A DNA stretch of 51,557 nucleotides from Mycolicibacterium canariasense. GTDB lineage: Bacteria; Actinomycetota; Actinomycetes; Mycobacteriales; Mycobacteriaceae. The translations under genes and the position numbers were made by a program. Under the pieces are notes generated by a model that saw only the letters and a program-made list of their open reading frames with translations, did not search any database and was not told the DNA's origin. Every line of letters starts with the position of its first letter. Within the stretch, counting starts at the first letter, position 1. The stretch covers positions 1 through 51,557 of the forward strand of contig NZ_LQOL01000087.1 in NCBI RefSeq assembly GCF_002101555.1, written 5' to 3'. Shown here piece by piece: positions 15,686-24,238 of this stretch.

Positions 15686-16048
15686 TCAGTACGGCACCGC
15701 GCTGAGCATCAGGTAGGCCAGGCACAGCAGCGCGTTGAGCGCCAGCAACGCGACCGCGATGAAGATCAGCAGGTGCACCACTTCGGCCCGGGCCCGCCGC
15801 ATCGTCGCCTGGTGCCGCTGTTGTTCGATATCGAGCGCGGTGAGGGCGAAGCGGATATCGGTCACCTCGGCATCGGATGCGGCGGTGCCCGCGACCAGAT
15901 CCCGGAGCCGGCCCGCCGTGATGGTGACGCCGACACCGGAGAACTGCCGACTCCAGTGCCGCGCCTGCCGTCTGCTCAGCGTCTGCGGCCGCCCGTACGC
16001 CCGGTGCGGAGCGACTCCCCATTCGCCGGCCCACACCGGGAATGACAC
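15686..16048 (-). CDS. Small membrane protein of unknown function
   Basis: 120 residues from a GTG at 16048. Residues 1-85 are hydrophilic, with Arg/Gln-rich helices (SRRQARHWSRQF, DIEQQRHQATMRRARAE). Residues ~90-117 form a single transmembrane segment (LLIFIAVALLALNALLCLAYLM), so the N-terminal part should lie in the cytoplasm with a tail anchor. I do not recognise the family. A longer overlapping frame on the same strand exists but has the arginine-rich composition of a shadow. Confidence 0.55.
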   Translation of the reverse strand: MSFPVWAGEWGVAPHRAYGRPQTLSRRQARHWSRQFSGVGVTITAGRLRDLVAGTAASDAEVTDIRFALTALDIEQQRHQATMRRARAEVVHLLIFIAVALLALNALLCLAYLMLSAVPY

Positions 16049-16087
16049 CCATCCATGGTATTCCGATTTCGCCTGCGGGGGAACAAC

Positions 16088-16654
16088 TTAACCGGCGGCA
16101 GTCACGACTCTCAGTTCGGCGATCGAGTCCTCGAGAACATCGTCGAACCGAGCATCCCCGTCGGCTCGGATCCACTGTTCGAACGCCACCTTGAACAGCG
16201 CGACGCCCACCTCGGCGGTGAGCCGTGCCGCGCGGTCGTCCAATCCGCGTGCCCGCAGCGCATCGGTGAGCGCGGTTGCCAGCGTCGCGAGCTTGATCAG
16301 TTCCCGTTCCCGCAGGCCGGGATTCGCGTCGATCACCGCCTGGCGCCGGCGGGCGCTGTCCCGCCGTGCACCGATGATCGCGCCGGCCGCGCGCACTGCC
16401 GCACTCACCACATCGATCAGGGAGGCCTCCGGCGCCGCCTCAGCCACCGCGGCGACCATCGACGCCGTGAGGGTTGCCTGCCCGGAGAACAGCACCTCGC
16501 GTTTGTCGGTGAAATGGCGGAAGAAGGTGCGCTCGGTCAGGCCGGCGCGGTCGGCGATCTCGGCAACCGTCGTCGCGTCGAACCCCTGGGCGGCATAGAG
16601 CTCCAGGGCCGCCTTTTCCAGACGGCCCCTGGCATCGGGCTGCCACCGGCTCAC
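16088..16654 (-). CDS. TetR-family transcriptional regulator
   Basis: 188 residues. The helix-turn-helix is VAEIADRAGLTERTFFRHFT followed by DKREVLF, a textbook TetR N-terminus. The C-terminal part is helical with no assignable ligand. The GTG start gives SRWQPDARGRLEKAALELY. It is divergent from the SDR gene with two TGACAG-type inverted repeats between them, and probably represses both itself and that gene. Confidence 0.85.
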   Translation of the reverse strand: MSRWQPDARGRLEKAALELYAAQGFDATTVAEIADRAGLTERTFFRHFTDKREVLFSGQATLTASMVAAVAEAAPEASLIDVVSAAVRAAGAIIGARRDSARRRQAVIDANPGLRERELIKLATLATALTDALRARGLDDRAARLTAEVGVALFKVAFEQWIRADGDARFDDVLEDSIAELRVVTAAG

Positions 16655-16677
16655 GCCCGAATCCTAGCCCGCGGGAA

Positions 16678-16727
16678 TGACAGCGACTGTCATGGGGTTA
16701 CCAGTGATGACAGCTACTGACATCACT
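16678..16727. promoter_or_regulatory. Two TetR operators between tetR and the SDR gene
   Basis: The first is TGACAG-CGA-CTGTCA (16678-16692). The second, at 16703-16727, has outer arms AGTGATG and CATCACT around TGACAGCTACTGACA, so both share a TGACAG half-site. They occupy most of the 83-base gap and end 10 bases before the SDR start codon. Confidence 0.75.
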
Positions 16728-16737
16728 GGAGGTTCGC

Positions 16738-17616
16738 ATGCATGTCTTCGTCACCGGGGCATCCGGATTCATCGGATCGGCCGTGGTCGCCGAACTCCTG
16801 GCCGCCGGCCACGAGGTGACCGGGCTGGCCCGCTCACCGGAATCGGCCGAGGCCATCAGCGCCGCGGGCGCCGTGCCCCATCGCGGCGATCTCGCGGATC
16901 CGGCTGGCCTGCGGGCGGCCGCCGACACCGCCGACGCGGTGGCACACCTGGCGTTCCATCATGATTTCACCGACTATGCCCGCGCCGGTGAGCTCGATCG
17001 ACAAGCCATCGCCGCCTTCGGAGAGGCACTCTCCGGATCGAACCGGCCACTGCTGGTCACCTCCGGGCTCGCGGCGCTGGGCGCCGGCGATCTCATCACC
17101 GAATCGGACGCCGCGGTCCCCGGCGCGCCCCGACAGTCCGAGGCGGCCGCGCTCGGGTACGCCGAACGCGGAGTTCGGGTCGTCGCGATCCGGCTGTCCC
17201 CGACCGTGCACGGGAAGGGCGACCATGGCTTCGTACCGCGACTCATCGAGATCGCCCGCGAAACCGGCGTTGCCGCCTACCCGGGCGACGGCGCCAACCG
17301 GTGGTCGGCGGTGCACCGCCTGGACGCCGCTCGGCTGTTCCGGCTCGCCCTCGAGCAGCCGACGGGCGCACCGGCCGGCAGCATCCTGCACGGGGTGGCC
17401 GAGGAGGGCATCGCCAGCCGTGTCATCGCCGAGTCGATCGGCGCCGGGCTCGGCCTGCCGGTGCGGTCCGGACAGCCCGAGCACTTCGGCTGGCTCGGCG
17501 CCTTCTTCGCCTTGGACATGGCCGCCTCCAGCACCCAGACCCGAAAGAACTTGGGCTGGAAGCCGACCGAGGTCGGACTGCTCGAGGATCTGGCCCAGGG
17601 CCACTACTTCGGCTGA
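16738..17616 (+). CDS. Atypical SDR: NAD(P)-dependent epimerase/reductase
   Basis: 292 residues. The Rossmann motif is VTGASGFIGSAVVAELLAAG. The usual YxxxK catalytic pair is not clearly kept: around residue 140 the sequence is SEAAALGYAERG, with Tyr present but no Lys four residues later, as in several extended/atypical SDRs (DltE/NmrA-like). HRLDAARLFRLALE and the C-terminal WKPTEVGLLEDL follow the extended-SDR pattern. Controlled by the divergent TetR, it probably acts on a toxic carbonyl or nucleotide-sugar-like compound, which cannot be named. ATG with GGAGG upstream. Confidence 0.8.
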   Translation: MHVFVTGASGFIGSAVVAELLAAGHEVTGLARSPESAEAISAAGAVPHRGDLADPAGLRAAADTADAVAHLAFHHDFTDYARAGELDRQAIAAFGEALSGSNRPLLVTSGLAALGAGDLITESDAAVPGAPRQSEAAALGYAERGVRVVAIRLSPTVHGKGDHGFVPRLIEIARETGVAAYPGDGANRWSAVHRLDAARLFRLALEQPTGAPAGSILHGVAEEGIASRVIAESIGAGLGLPVRSGQPEHFGWLGAFFALDMAASSTQTRKNLGWKPTEVGLLEDLAQGHYFG

Positions 17617-17629
17617 CCCGGAGAACGGA

Positions 17630-17684
17630 CCAGGCCGGTCCCGTCGCACGTGCCGACATTCGGCACGTGCGGGGACCGGCCTGG
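17630..17684. terminator. Strong bidirectional hairpin between the SDR gene and katG
   Basis: Outer arms CCAGGCCGGTCC (17630-17641) and GGACCGGCCTGG (17673-17684) enclose inner arms GCACGTGCCGA (17646-17656) and TCGGCACGTGC (17660-17670) with a 3-base loop. Two perfect stems with a small internal loop between convergent genes make a convincing bidirectional terminator. Confidence 0.85.
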
Positions 17685-17700
17685 CTCGAGAGGGCTGCCG

Positions 17701-19890
17701 TCAGAACAGATCCGCGTTGGCCACCTTGGTCCACGCGGCGACGAAGTCCTTGACGAACTTCTCCTTGGCGTCGTCCTCGGCGTACACCTCCACCAGGGCC
17801 CGCAGTTGCGAGTTCGACCCGAACAGCAGGTCGACACGGCTGGCGGTCCACTTCTGCGTACCGGTGGCCCGGTCGGTGCCGACGTAGGTGCCGTCGTCGG
17901 CCGGGGACGGCGCCCACTTGGTGCTCATGTCCAGCAGGTTGACGAAGAAGTCGGTGGTCAGCTGGCCGGGCTTGTCGGTCAGCACACCGAGATCGCTGCC
18001 CTGGTAGTTGGCGCCCAGCACCCGCAGCCCGCCGATCAGCACGGTCATCTCCGGACCGGACAGGTTCAACTGATTGGCCCGGTCGATGAGCACGTACTCC
18101 GGCGGCAACGGCAAACCCTTGCCCGCGTAGTTGCGGAATCCGTCGGCCTTGGGCTCCAGGTAGGAGAACGACTCGACGTCGGTCTGCTCCTGGGTCGCAT
18201 CACCACGACCCGAGGTGAAGGGCACTGCGACATCGAATCCGGCTGCCTTGATGGCCTTTTCGAGACCCACCACACCGCCGAGCACCACCAGGTCCGCGAA
18301 CGACACGGGCACCCCGGCGGATGCCTGGATCTCCTCCAGCTTGCCGATCACCAGCGACAGTTCCTCGGTCTCGTTGGCCTCCCAACCCAACTGCGGCTGC
18401 AGCCGGATGCGGCCGCCGTTGGCGCCGCCGCGCATATCGCTGTGCCGGTACGACGCGGCCGCCTTCCAGGCCGTCGACACCAACTGCTGCACCGTCAAGC
18501 CGGATTCGGCGATGGCCGTCTTCAGCGTCGCGACGTCGGCGTCGCTCAGCGGCGTGCCCTCCGGCACGATGTCCTGCCAGAGCCAGGTCTCCTTGGGCAC
18601 CAGCGGACCGAGGTAACGCTTCACCGGGCCGAGGTCGCGATGCAACAACTTGAACCACGCCTTGGCGAACGCGTCGGCCAGCTCCTCCGGGTGGTCCAGC
18701 CAGCGCCGGGTGATGGCGCCGTAGATCGGATCCATCCGCATCGAGAGGTCGGTCGTCAGCATGGCCGGGTGCGTCTTGCCGTTGCCCTGGGCCATCGGTA
18801 CCGAGTTGGCCCAGCCGCCGTCCTTGGGCCGCCACTGGTTGGCACCCGCGGGGCTCTTGAACAGCTCCCATTCGTTGCCGTAGAGGATCTCCAGGAAGGA
18901 GTTGTCCCACTTGGTGGGGGTGTGGGTCCAGGTCACCTCGAGGCCGCTGCTGACGGTCTCGTTACCGACACCCGAGTTGGCCCAGCCCAGGCCCTGCATC
19001 TCCAGCGGTGCGGCCTCGGGCTCCACGCCGTTCTCCACCTCGGTGGCGCCGTGCGTCTTGCCGAAGGTGTGGCCGCCGACGATCAGTGCGGCGGTCTCCT
19101 CGTCGTTCATCGCCATCCGGCCGAAGGTTTCGCGGATGTCGATGGCCGCGGCGACCGGGTCCGGGTTACCTTCCGGGCCTTCGGGATTCACATAGATCAG
19201 ACCCATGTGGCTGGCACCCAGCGGGTTCTCCAGCTTGGTCCGGTCCTTGCCCGCACCGGCGTAGCGGTCCTGCGAGCCCAGCCACTCGTGCTCGGCGCCC
19301 CAGTAGATGTCCTCCTCGGGCTCCCAGTAGTCCGGGCGCCCGAACGCGAAGCCGGCGGTCTTGAAGCCCATGTGCTCCAGGGCGCGGTTGCCCGCGTACA
19401 CGAGCAGGTCGGACCAGGACAGCTTCTTGCCGTACTTCTTCTTGACCGGCCAGAGCAGGCGGCGGGCCTTGTCCAGGCTGACGTTGTCGGGCCAGCTGTT
19501 CAGCGGCGCGAAGCGCTGCATGCCCTTGCCGCCACCACCGCGGCCGTCTGCGACGCGGTAGGTGCCTGCGGCGTGCCAGGACATCCGGATGAAGAACGGG
19601 CCGTAGTGCCCGAAGTCGGCGGGCCACCAGTCCTGCGAGTCGGTCATCACGGCGTCGACGTCGGCGGCGAGCTGGTCGAAGTCCAGCGTCTGCACGGCTG
19701 CGGCGTAGTCGAAGTCGGGATCGAGGGGGTTGATGACGTCGGGATCCTTCTGCAGGATCTTCAGATTCACCGCATTGGGCCACCAGTCCCGGTTGCTGCC
19801 GCCCTCGACGGGCGGCTTGATGCGCATCGGACAACCGCTTTCGACGGGCTCCGTCTGGGCTTCACCGATGGGTGGGGACGTTTCGGACAT
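17701..19890 (-). CDS. katG: Catalase-peroxidase KatG
   Basis: 729 residues, the normal length. KatG breaks down hydrogen peroxide and peroxynitrite and activates isoniazid. The N-terminal domain holds the distal residues Arg102, Trp105 and His106 (FIRMSWHAAGTYR); Tyr in GLIYVNPEGPEGNPDP and Met in FGRMAMNDEET complete the Met-Tyr-Trp adduct with Trp105; the proximal His is in GGHTFGKTHG. The residue matching Ser315 of M. tuberculosis is Ser (VSSGLEVTW), so the usual isoniazid-resistance change is absent. The C-terminal domain is the non-haem duplicate. It follows furA by 39 bases in one operon. Confidence 0.97.
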   Translation of the reverse strand: MSETSPPIGEAQTEPVESGCPMRIKPPVEGGSNRDWWPNAVNLKILQKDPDVINPLDPDFDYAAAVQTLDFDQLAADVDAVMTDSQDWWPADFGHYGPFFIRMSWHAAGTYRVADGRGGGGKGMQRFAPLNSWPDNVSLDKARRLLWPVKKKYGKKLSWSDLLVYAGNRALEHMGFKTAGFAFGRPDYWEPEEDIYWGAEHEWLGSQDRYAGAGKDRTKLENPLGASHMGLIYVNPEGPEGNPDPVAAAIDIRETFGRMAMNDEETAALIVGGHTFGKTHGATEVENGVEPEAAPLEMQGLGWANSGVGNETVSSGLEVTWTHTPTKWDNSFLEILYGNEWELFKSPAGANQWRPKDGGWANSVPMAQGNGKTHPAMLTTDLSMRMDPIYGAITRRWLDHPEELADAFAKAWFKLLHRDLGPVKRYLGPLVPKETWLWQDIVPEGTPLSDADVATLKTAIAESGLTVQQLVSTAWKAAASYRHSDMRGGANGGRIRLQPQLGWEANETEELSLVIGKLEEIQASAGVPVSFADLVVLGGVVGLEKAIKAAGFDVAVPFTSGRGDATQEQTDVESFSYLEPKADGFRNYAGKGLPLPPEYVLIDRANQLNLSGPEMTVLIGGLRVLGANYQGSDLGVLTDKPGQLTTDFFVNLLDMSTKWAPSPADDGTYVGTDRATGTQKWTASRVDLLFGSNSQLRALVEVYAEDDAKEKFVKDFVAAWTKVANADLF

Positions 19891-19929
19891 GTCGATCCTT
19901 TCCGGGGCTGTCGGACTGGGTGGAGATGA

Positions 19930-20361
19930 TCAAACTGGCTGTGCCAGAGCACAATCGGGGCACACGCCCCAGTAGATGACCTCGGCCTGCTCGATTGCGA
20001 AGCCGAGATCGTCGGACGCCGTCAGGCAGGGTGCCTCGCCGACCGCGCAATCGACGTCGGCGATCACACCACACACTCGGCACACCACGTGGTGGTGGTT
20101 GTCCCCGACCCGGGACTCGTAACGAGCCACGGAACCGGAAGGCTGGATTCGGCGCACCAGACCCGCCGCGGTCAGGGCATTGAGCGCGTCGTACACCGTC
20201 TGATGCGATACATCCGGCAGGTCCGCCCGCACCGCACGGATCACCGTGTCGGTGTCGGCGTGTGGATGACCGTGCACGGCGGTCAGCACCGCCACCCGAG
20301 GACGGGTTACGCGCAGAGCGGCTTCCCGCAGCATCTGCTGGAATTCCTCTGCCGTACCCAC
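19930..20361 (-). CDS. furA: FurA, Fe/redox-responsive repressor of katG
   Basis: 143 residues. FurA represses the furA-katG operon. It has the Fur winged helix (LRVTRPRVAVLTAV, SHQTVYDALNALTAAGLV), the His-rich hinge VGDNHHHVVCRVCG and two CxxC pairs (CRVC, CPDC). The frame could start at a GTG at 20376. The GTG at 20361 is preferred: it gives the same spacing to LRVTRPR as known mycobacterial FurA proteins and lies 7 bases after a -10-like GAGACT, so a leaderless start fits, as shown for other mycobacterial furA genes. Confidence 0.93.
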   Translation of the reverse strand: MGTAEEFQQMLREAALRVTRPRVAVLTAVHGHPHADTDTVIRAVRADLPDVSHQTVYDALNALTAAGLVRRIQPSGSVARYESRVGDNHHHVVCRVCGVIADVDCAVGEAPCLTASDDLGFAIEQAEVIYWGVCPDCALAQPV

Positions 20362-20368
20362 GCTGACG

Positions 20369-20397
20369 AGTCTCACCCGTTATCTGGAATTAGTCAA
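20369..20397 (-). promoter_or_regulatory. furA promoter and FurA-box region
   Basis: On the minus strand TTGACT (20397-20392) is followed after 17 bases by GAGACT (20374-20369). The AT-rich stretch AATTCCAGATAA that follows TTGACT resembles the FurA operator upstream of furA in other mycobacteria, where it overlaps the -35 box. Confidence 0.6.
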
Positions 20398-20436
20398 GAA
20401 AAAGGTTGGTGTGTGTTCGATGACGTGTGGGCAAAG

Positions 20437-20467
20437 CGAAAGCCCCGGCCATCGGCCGGGGCTTTCG
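20437..20467 (-). terminator. Perfect 14-bp hairpin terminator
   Basis: CGAAAGCCCCGGCC (20437-20450) and GGCCGGGGCTTTCG (20454-20467) form a perfect stem with a 3-base loop. It lies 15 bases after the stop of the minus-strand GlsB/YeaQ-type gene, and would also shield the divergently placed furA promoter region. Confidence 0.85.
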
Positions 20468-20482
20468 GGTCGAACTCGGGTC

Positions 20483-20764
20483 TCAGTGCGTCATGCGGTG
20501 CGACGAACCTCCGCGGATCGCCACGTACACCGCGATCAGGCCGGCCGCGACGGCCACTCCGACAACGAACGGGATGACCTCCCAACCGCCGTTGGCGTTG
20601 CTGTAACCGAACTGATAGGTGAGCCAGCTGCCGATGAGTGAGCCCAAGGCGCCGAGCACGATCGTCATGAGGATGCCGATGTCCTGCCTGCCCGGCATGA
20701 CAAGCCGAGCCAGGACGCCGATGATCAGCCCCACGACGAGAGCGCTGATGATGGTCCCGATCAT
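20483..20764 (-). CDS. GlsB/YeaQ/YmgE-family stress membrane protein
   Basis: 93 residues with three transmembrane segments. MIGTIISALVVGLIIGVLAR followed by the conserved PGRQ, then ILMTIVLGALGSLIGSWL, and a third helix at VIPFVVGVAVAAGLIAVYVA: the transglycosylase-associated (YeaQ/YmgE) small-protein family, often stress-induced but of unknown action. The ATG has a clear AGGAG site 6 bases upstream. It lies downstream of the GAF-ANTAR gene (72 bases) and may be its target or co-transcribed. Confidence 0.88.
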   Translation of the reverse strand: MIGTIISALVVGLIIGVLARLVMPGRQDIGILMTIVLGALGSLIGSWLTYQFGYSNANGGWEVIPFVVGVAVAAGLIAVYVAIRGGSSHRMTH

Positions 20765-20835
20765 GGTCCTACTCCTGTTCGTACGGTGCACCCCGGTGGC
20801 GCGCGTACATCGGGATTGCCCGCTGGAAGCGGACT

Positions 20836-21552
20836 TCAAACCGGTCCGCCGGCGGACCCGTCGCCGTCGAGTGGCTTGCGCTCGGTCAAACGCGCGGCGA
20901 TCTCCTTCACCGGGGTGTTGGACTCCTGCGACACCCGGCGCAACAGTTCGAAGGCGCGCATGGCGTCGACGTCGAAACGTTCCATGAGAATGCCTTTGGC
21001 CTGGCCGATCAGGTCCCGGCTGGCCAGGGCCGACTCGAACTGTTGCTGTCGATTGACCGCCACCAGGGCGACGGCCGCATGAGTGGCGAGCATGGCGCCC
21101 AGGGCCTCCGGTTCGGCCGTGAACGACCCCGTACCGAACCCGAAGAGGTTCAGCGCGCCGCTGTCGACGCCCACGGTGTACAGCCGGAACGACATCACGC
21201 TGCGCACCCCGGCCGACAGCGCGATCTCGCTGAATCGCGGCCACCGCCCGTCGTGGCGCAGGTCGTTGCACCGCACGATGACGTCACGCTCGGCGGCGTC
21301 CACGCAGGGCCCCTCGCCGGTTTCGCGTTGCGCGCGGTCCAGCGTCCTGGCGATATCCGAAGTTGCTGCCACCGAGTTGAACTCGCCATTTTCGATGAGC
21401 AGGATGCCGGCACAGTCGACGCCGTCGATCATGGCGACCGCGGCCTCGGTCAGCTCCGACAGCGTCTCGGCGACCGGCTTGCGCCCGTCCACGGCGTTAC
21501 CCGCCAGATCGGCCATGGCAGCAGCCAGCGCGTCGTCGTAGCTGTGCGTCAT
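20836..21552 (-). CDS. GAF-ANTAR response regulator (RNA-binding antiterminator)
   Basis: 238 residues. Residues ~25-165 form a GAF domain (AVAMIDGVDCAGILLIENG ... GPCVDAAERD). Residues ~170-230 form an ANTAR domain (SRDLIGQAKGILMERFDV ... AFELLRRVSQESNTPVKEIA). ANTAR domains bind paired hexaloop hairpins in mRNA leaders and prevent termination. The ATG at 21552 has AAAGGG with 7-base spacing; a GTG two codons upstream does not. It is one of two ANTAR proteins in this cluster (the other at 26167). The signal sensed by the GAF domain is unknown. Confidence 0.85.
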   Translation of the reverse strand: MTHSYDDALAAAMADLAGNAVDGRKPVAETLSELTEAAVAMIDGVDCAGILLIENGEFNSVAATSDIARTLDRAQRETGEGPCVDAAERDVIVRCNDLRHDGRWPRFSEIALSAGVRSVMSFRLYTVGVDSGALNLFGFGTGSFTAEPEALGAMLATHAAVALVAVNRQQQFESALASRDLIGQAKGILMERFDVDAMRAFELLRRVSQESNTPVKEIAARLTERKPLDGDGSAGGPV

Positions 21553-21567
21553 CTGCACACCCTTTCA

Positions 21568-22536
21568 CTAACCGCGCAACGTCACGTGCGGACTGACACC
21601 GTAAGTCTCGCGATAGAGCACCGCGAAGCGTCCGGTATGGCTGAATCCCCACCGCCGGGCCACCTCGGACACCGTCGTGCTACCCCGATGGGCGGCCGTC
21701 AGGTCGAGATGGGCTCGCTGCAGCCGGAATCGGCGCAGGTGTTCGGTCGGCGTCTCGCCGAGGTGCTTGCGGAACAGGTACTGCACGGCGCGCGGTGACA
21801 GGTGCACCGCTCCGGCGATCTCCTGCACGCCGATCTCGTCACGCGCATTCTCGGCGATGAAATACAGTGCGCGCCGCAACGGCATCGGCAGACCGGGATC
21901 GTGCAGCGCGGGTACGTCGGCCGAATCGGCCGGCGCGAAACAGGAGAGTGCCGCCGCCGCCAGGGCCCGGCCCGAGGCGTCCACCACCGGATGCGGACCA
22001 CCCCCGACCAGCATCTCGACGACGTAGTTGACCGTGCGCGTCCAGGCTTCGGTGAGCGCCGGCGTGGCCGGGGCGGCCTCCAGTGCGCGCAGTATTTCCC
22101 CGCGCCGGGAGAGGTGCTCGTCCGCCGTCCGCTGCAGCAACCATTCCTCTACGGTGATCACCTGCACCGTGCCGGTATCCACCTGTAACGACCAGCCCCG
22201 ACCGGCATGCCCGAGCATCGGCCGGCCGAGCTGTACCGCGGCACCGCCGGATAGTCGGCCGGCACCGTCGAGCAGGTTCCCGATCATCACCCCGGCCCGG
22301 GGCGCGGCAACGATACGGGCGCGGCGCTGCACGGTGATCTCGTCGACGGCGAACCCGGGAGCGGTACTGCGCTGATGCCGCAACCCGTGCCCGGGGGGCG
22401 GACCCTCGACACGCAGGGAACCGTCGTGGATGTCGTGGATCTGGACCTGCTCGGCGGCGATCAAGGTCGGCACCGTCCGCCTGCCCGTAGGCGGCGGTGC
22501 CGCTCCGATGGCACTGACGCCGGAAATCCCGTTCAC
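21568..22536 (-). CDS. AraC-family transcriptional regulator
   Basis: 322 residues. The C-terminal ~100 residues hold the two AraC helix-turn-helix motifs: DEIGVQEIAGAVHLSPRAVQ with YLFRKHLGETPTEHLR, then TTVSEVARRWGFSHTGRFAV and YRETYGVSPH. The N-terminal ~200 residues look like an AraC_binding_2-type cupin sensor domain (RIVAAPRAGVMIGNLLDG). It lies 15 bases upstream of the GAF-ANTAR gene in the same direction, so they may share a transcript. The effector is unknown. The GTG start is the first in frame and has no strong ribosome site. Confidence 0.8.
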   Translation of the reverse strand: MNGISGVSAIGAAPPPTGRRTVPTLIAAEQVQIHDIHDGSLRVEGPPPGHGLRHQRSTAPGFAVDEITVQRRARIVAAPRAGVMIGNLLDGAGRLSGGAAVQLGRPMLGHAGRGWSLQVDTGTVQVITVEEWLLQRTADEHLSRRGEILRALEAAPATPALTEAWTRTVNYVVEMLVGGGPHPVVDASGRALAAAALSCFAPADSADVPALHDPGLPMPLRRALYFIAENARDEIGVQEIAGAVHLSPRAVQYLFRKHLGETPTEHLRRFRLQRAHLDLTAAHRGSTTVSEVARRWGFSHTGRFAVLYRETYGVSPHVTLRG

Positions 22537-22783
22537 GTTTCAGTCCGCTCTGACAAGTCTGGGCCAGTTGACACCGGTCCTGCGCCCGCGCGAGGCGAAC
22601 GGAACCGGGACGGCTTTTGCTCAGCCGGACCGAGTCAGCATACCGCCCACTGCGGCGCGTCTGGTTTTGCCTCCGCAGCACCGGGTACGCCGTGGTTGGA
22701 CCGGTTCGCGGGACAGGCATTTCGCCGTCACGCCGGCAAACCGGGAACGAGAGTATGGACACTGTCGCAAGGAGCGGGTGCGC

Positions 22784-23440
22784 ATGATCGCCGACCACGG
22801 CCAACTGCAGGGCGTGGTAGCGGTGGGCGCCTCGGCCGGTGGCGTCGAGGCGCTGACCCAGATGGCCGCCAAGCTACCCGCCGACCTCCCGTTCGCGGTC
22901 CTGGTGGTGCTGCACATGCCGGCGGGCGCACCGAGCGTGCTGGCGCGCATCCTGGACCGGGCCGGTCCACTACCGGCCGTCACCGCCACCGACGGCGGTC
23001 CGCTTCTCCCGCGATGCATCCACGTCTGCACTCCCGGCCGGCACCTGTTGGTGCACGACCATCTGACGGTGCTCGGCCGCGGCCCTGCCGAGAACGGCCA
23101 CCGACCCGCCATCAACGCGTTGTTCCGTTCGGCTGCACTGGAATTCGGCGTCGACGCCATCGGGGTTCTGTTGTCCGGGGTGCTCGACGACGGCGTCCTG
23201 GGGCTCAAGGCGATCCGGTCACGCGGCGGCACCACCATCGCCCAATCGCCGGACGACGCTGCCTTCCCGGCCATGCCGGCCACCGCGCTGGCCGCCGGCG
23301 CCCTCGACCACCAGGCCGACGCCGGCGACATCGGCGCATTGCTCGCTCAGTCATCCCACCGCGACATCGGCCGACCGGCCATCGGCCCCGACCACAGCAC
23401 GGTGCAGCGCATCCGCCTCGACCCGCCTCCGGACCGATGA
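22784..23440 (+). CDS. Stand-alone CheB-type protein-glutamate methylesterase
   Basis: 218 residues containing only the CheB catalytic domain, without the usual receiver domain. The catalytic Ser17 is in VAVGASAGGVEAL, the His44 in VLHMPAGA, and the Asp in LSGVLDDGVLGLKAI; the segment INALFRSAALEFG is also conserved. CheB removes methyl groups from glutamates of chemoreceptors. No chemoreceptor or flagellar gene is near, so its target must be another protein, perhaps a partner of the CheR two genes downstream. The ATG has AAGGAG upstream, with a somewhat long spacing; its stop overlaps the next start (ATGA). Confidence 0.85.
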   Translation: MIADHGQLQGVVAVGASAGGVEALTQMAAKLPADLPFAVLVVLHMPAGAPSVLARILDRAGPLPAVTATDGGPLLPRCIHVCTPGRHLLVHDHLTVLGRGPAENGHRPAINALFRSAALEFGVDAIGVLLSGVLDDGVLGLKAIRSRGGTTIAQSPDDAAFPAMPATALAAGALDHQADAGDIGALLAQSSHRDIGRPAIGPDHSTVQRIRLDPPPDR

Positions 23441-24192
23441 CCGGATCGCTGCGCATCCACGGACCCACCGCCGGTGGGCGCGGTGACTACACGCTGGCCT
23501 GCGCCGGAACGTTGGACGGATCCACCTACCGCGAGTTGCGCGATGTCGTCATCAAGGCAGCCCTGGACGAGCCGCCCGTCGTGATCGTCGACGTCGACGC
23601 GCTGCGGGTGCCCGCCGAGTCCGCGTGGTCGGTGTTCACCAGCGCCCGCTGGCATGTCAGCACCTGGCCGGACATCCCGATCGTGCTCGTCTGCGCCGAC
23701 ACCGATGTCCGCGACACGCTGCGGCGCAACGGGATCACCCGCTACGTACCGGTGTACCGCACGGTGCACGGTGCCCGCACCGCCTACGATGCCGACGAGC
23801 ACCGGCGCAGGCAGCGGGCCAGGGCTCAGCTGCCGGCGGTCATGAGCAGCTCAGCGCGGGCCCGCCGACTTGTCGAGGCCTGGCTGACGTCCTGGTCTCG
23901 CGCAGCCATGATCCCGTTGGCCGCGACCATCGCCTCGGAATTGGTGGAAAACGTACTGCTGCACACCGATTCGGAGCCGGCGCTCATCTTGGAATGTGAC
24001 GGTGACCGGATCACCGTGGCCGTCGAGGACGCTAGCCCGACCCCGGCGCAGCGCACGGAGCACCCGCGCGCCGGGACCAGTCCGGTGTCCGGGTTGGCGG
24101 TGGTAGCGGCGCTGAGCCGAACCTGGGGTTCCATCCCGACCCTGTCCGGGAAGACGGTGTGGGCCGTCATAGGTCCCGAGAACGTGTTGTAG
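23437..24192 (+). CDS. STAS domain fused to an anti-sigma-type ATPase domain
   Basis: 251 residues, overlapping CheB by 4 bases. Residues ~10-115 look like a STAS domain (DYTLACAGTLDGSTYRELRD, PPVVIVDVDAL). Residues ~145-250 are a GHKL/RsbW-type ATPase with the N-box ASELVENVLLHT and the G1-like box VAVEDASPTP; the G2 glycine-rich part reads SGLAVVAALSRTWGS. Anti-sigma factor and antagonist are normally separate proteins, so this fusion could regulate itself. No serine for RsbV-type phosphorylation is obvious. Placed between cheB- and cheR-like genes it probably links their signal to a sigma factor or phosphatase; that is inference. Confidence 0.75.
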   Translation: MTGSLRIHGPTAGGRGDYTLACAGTLDGSTYRELRDVVIKAALDEPPVVIVDVDALRVPAESAWSVFTSARWHVSTWPDIPIVLVCADTDVRDTLRRNGITRYVPVYRTVHGARTAYDADEHRRRQRARAQLPAVMSSSARARRLVEAWLTSWSRAAMIPLAATIASELVENVLLHTDSEPALILECDGDRITVAVEDASPTPAQRTEHPRAGTSPVSGLAVVAALSRTWGSIPTLSGKTVWAVIGPENVL

Positions 24193-24238
24193 CCGCGGGT
24201 AGTGTTCCGGTACAGCCAACCGACCGAACGGCACGCCG

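Noticed and set aside
17701..19890. Isoniazid-resistance change in KatG
   Set aside because: The residue matching Ser315 is Ser and the active site is complete.
17650..19929. 759-codon frame antisense to katG
   Set aside because: KatG is unmistakable on the other strand, and the frame has no recognisable motif.
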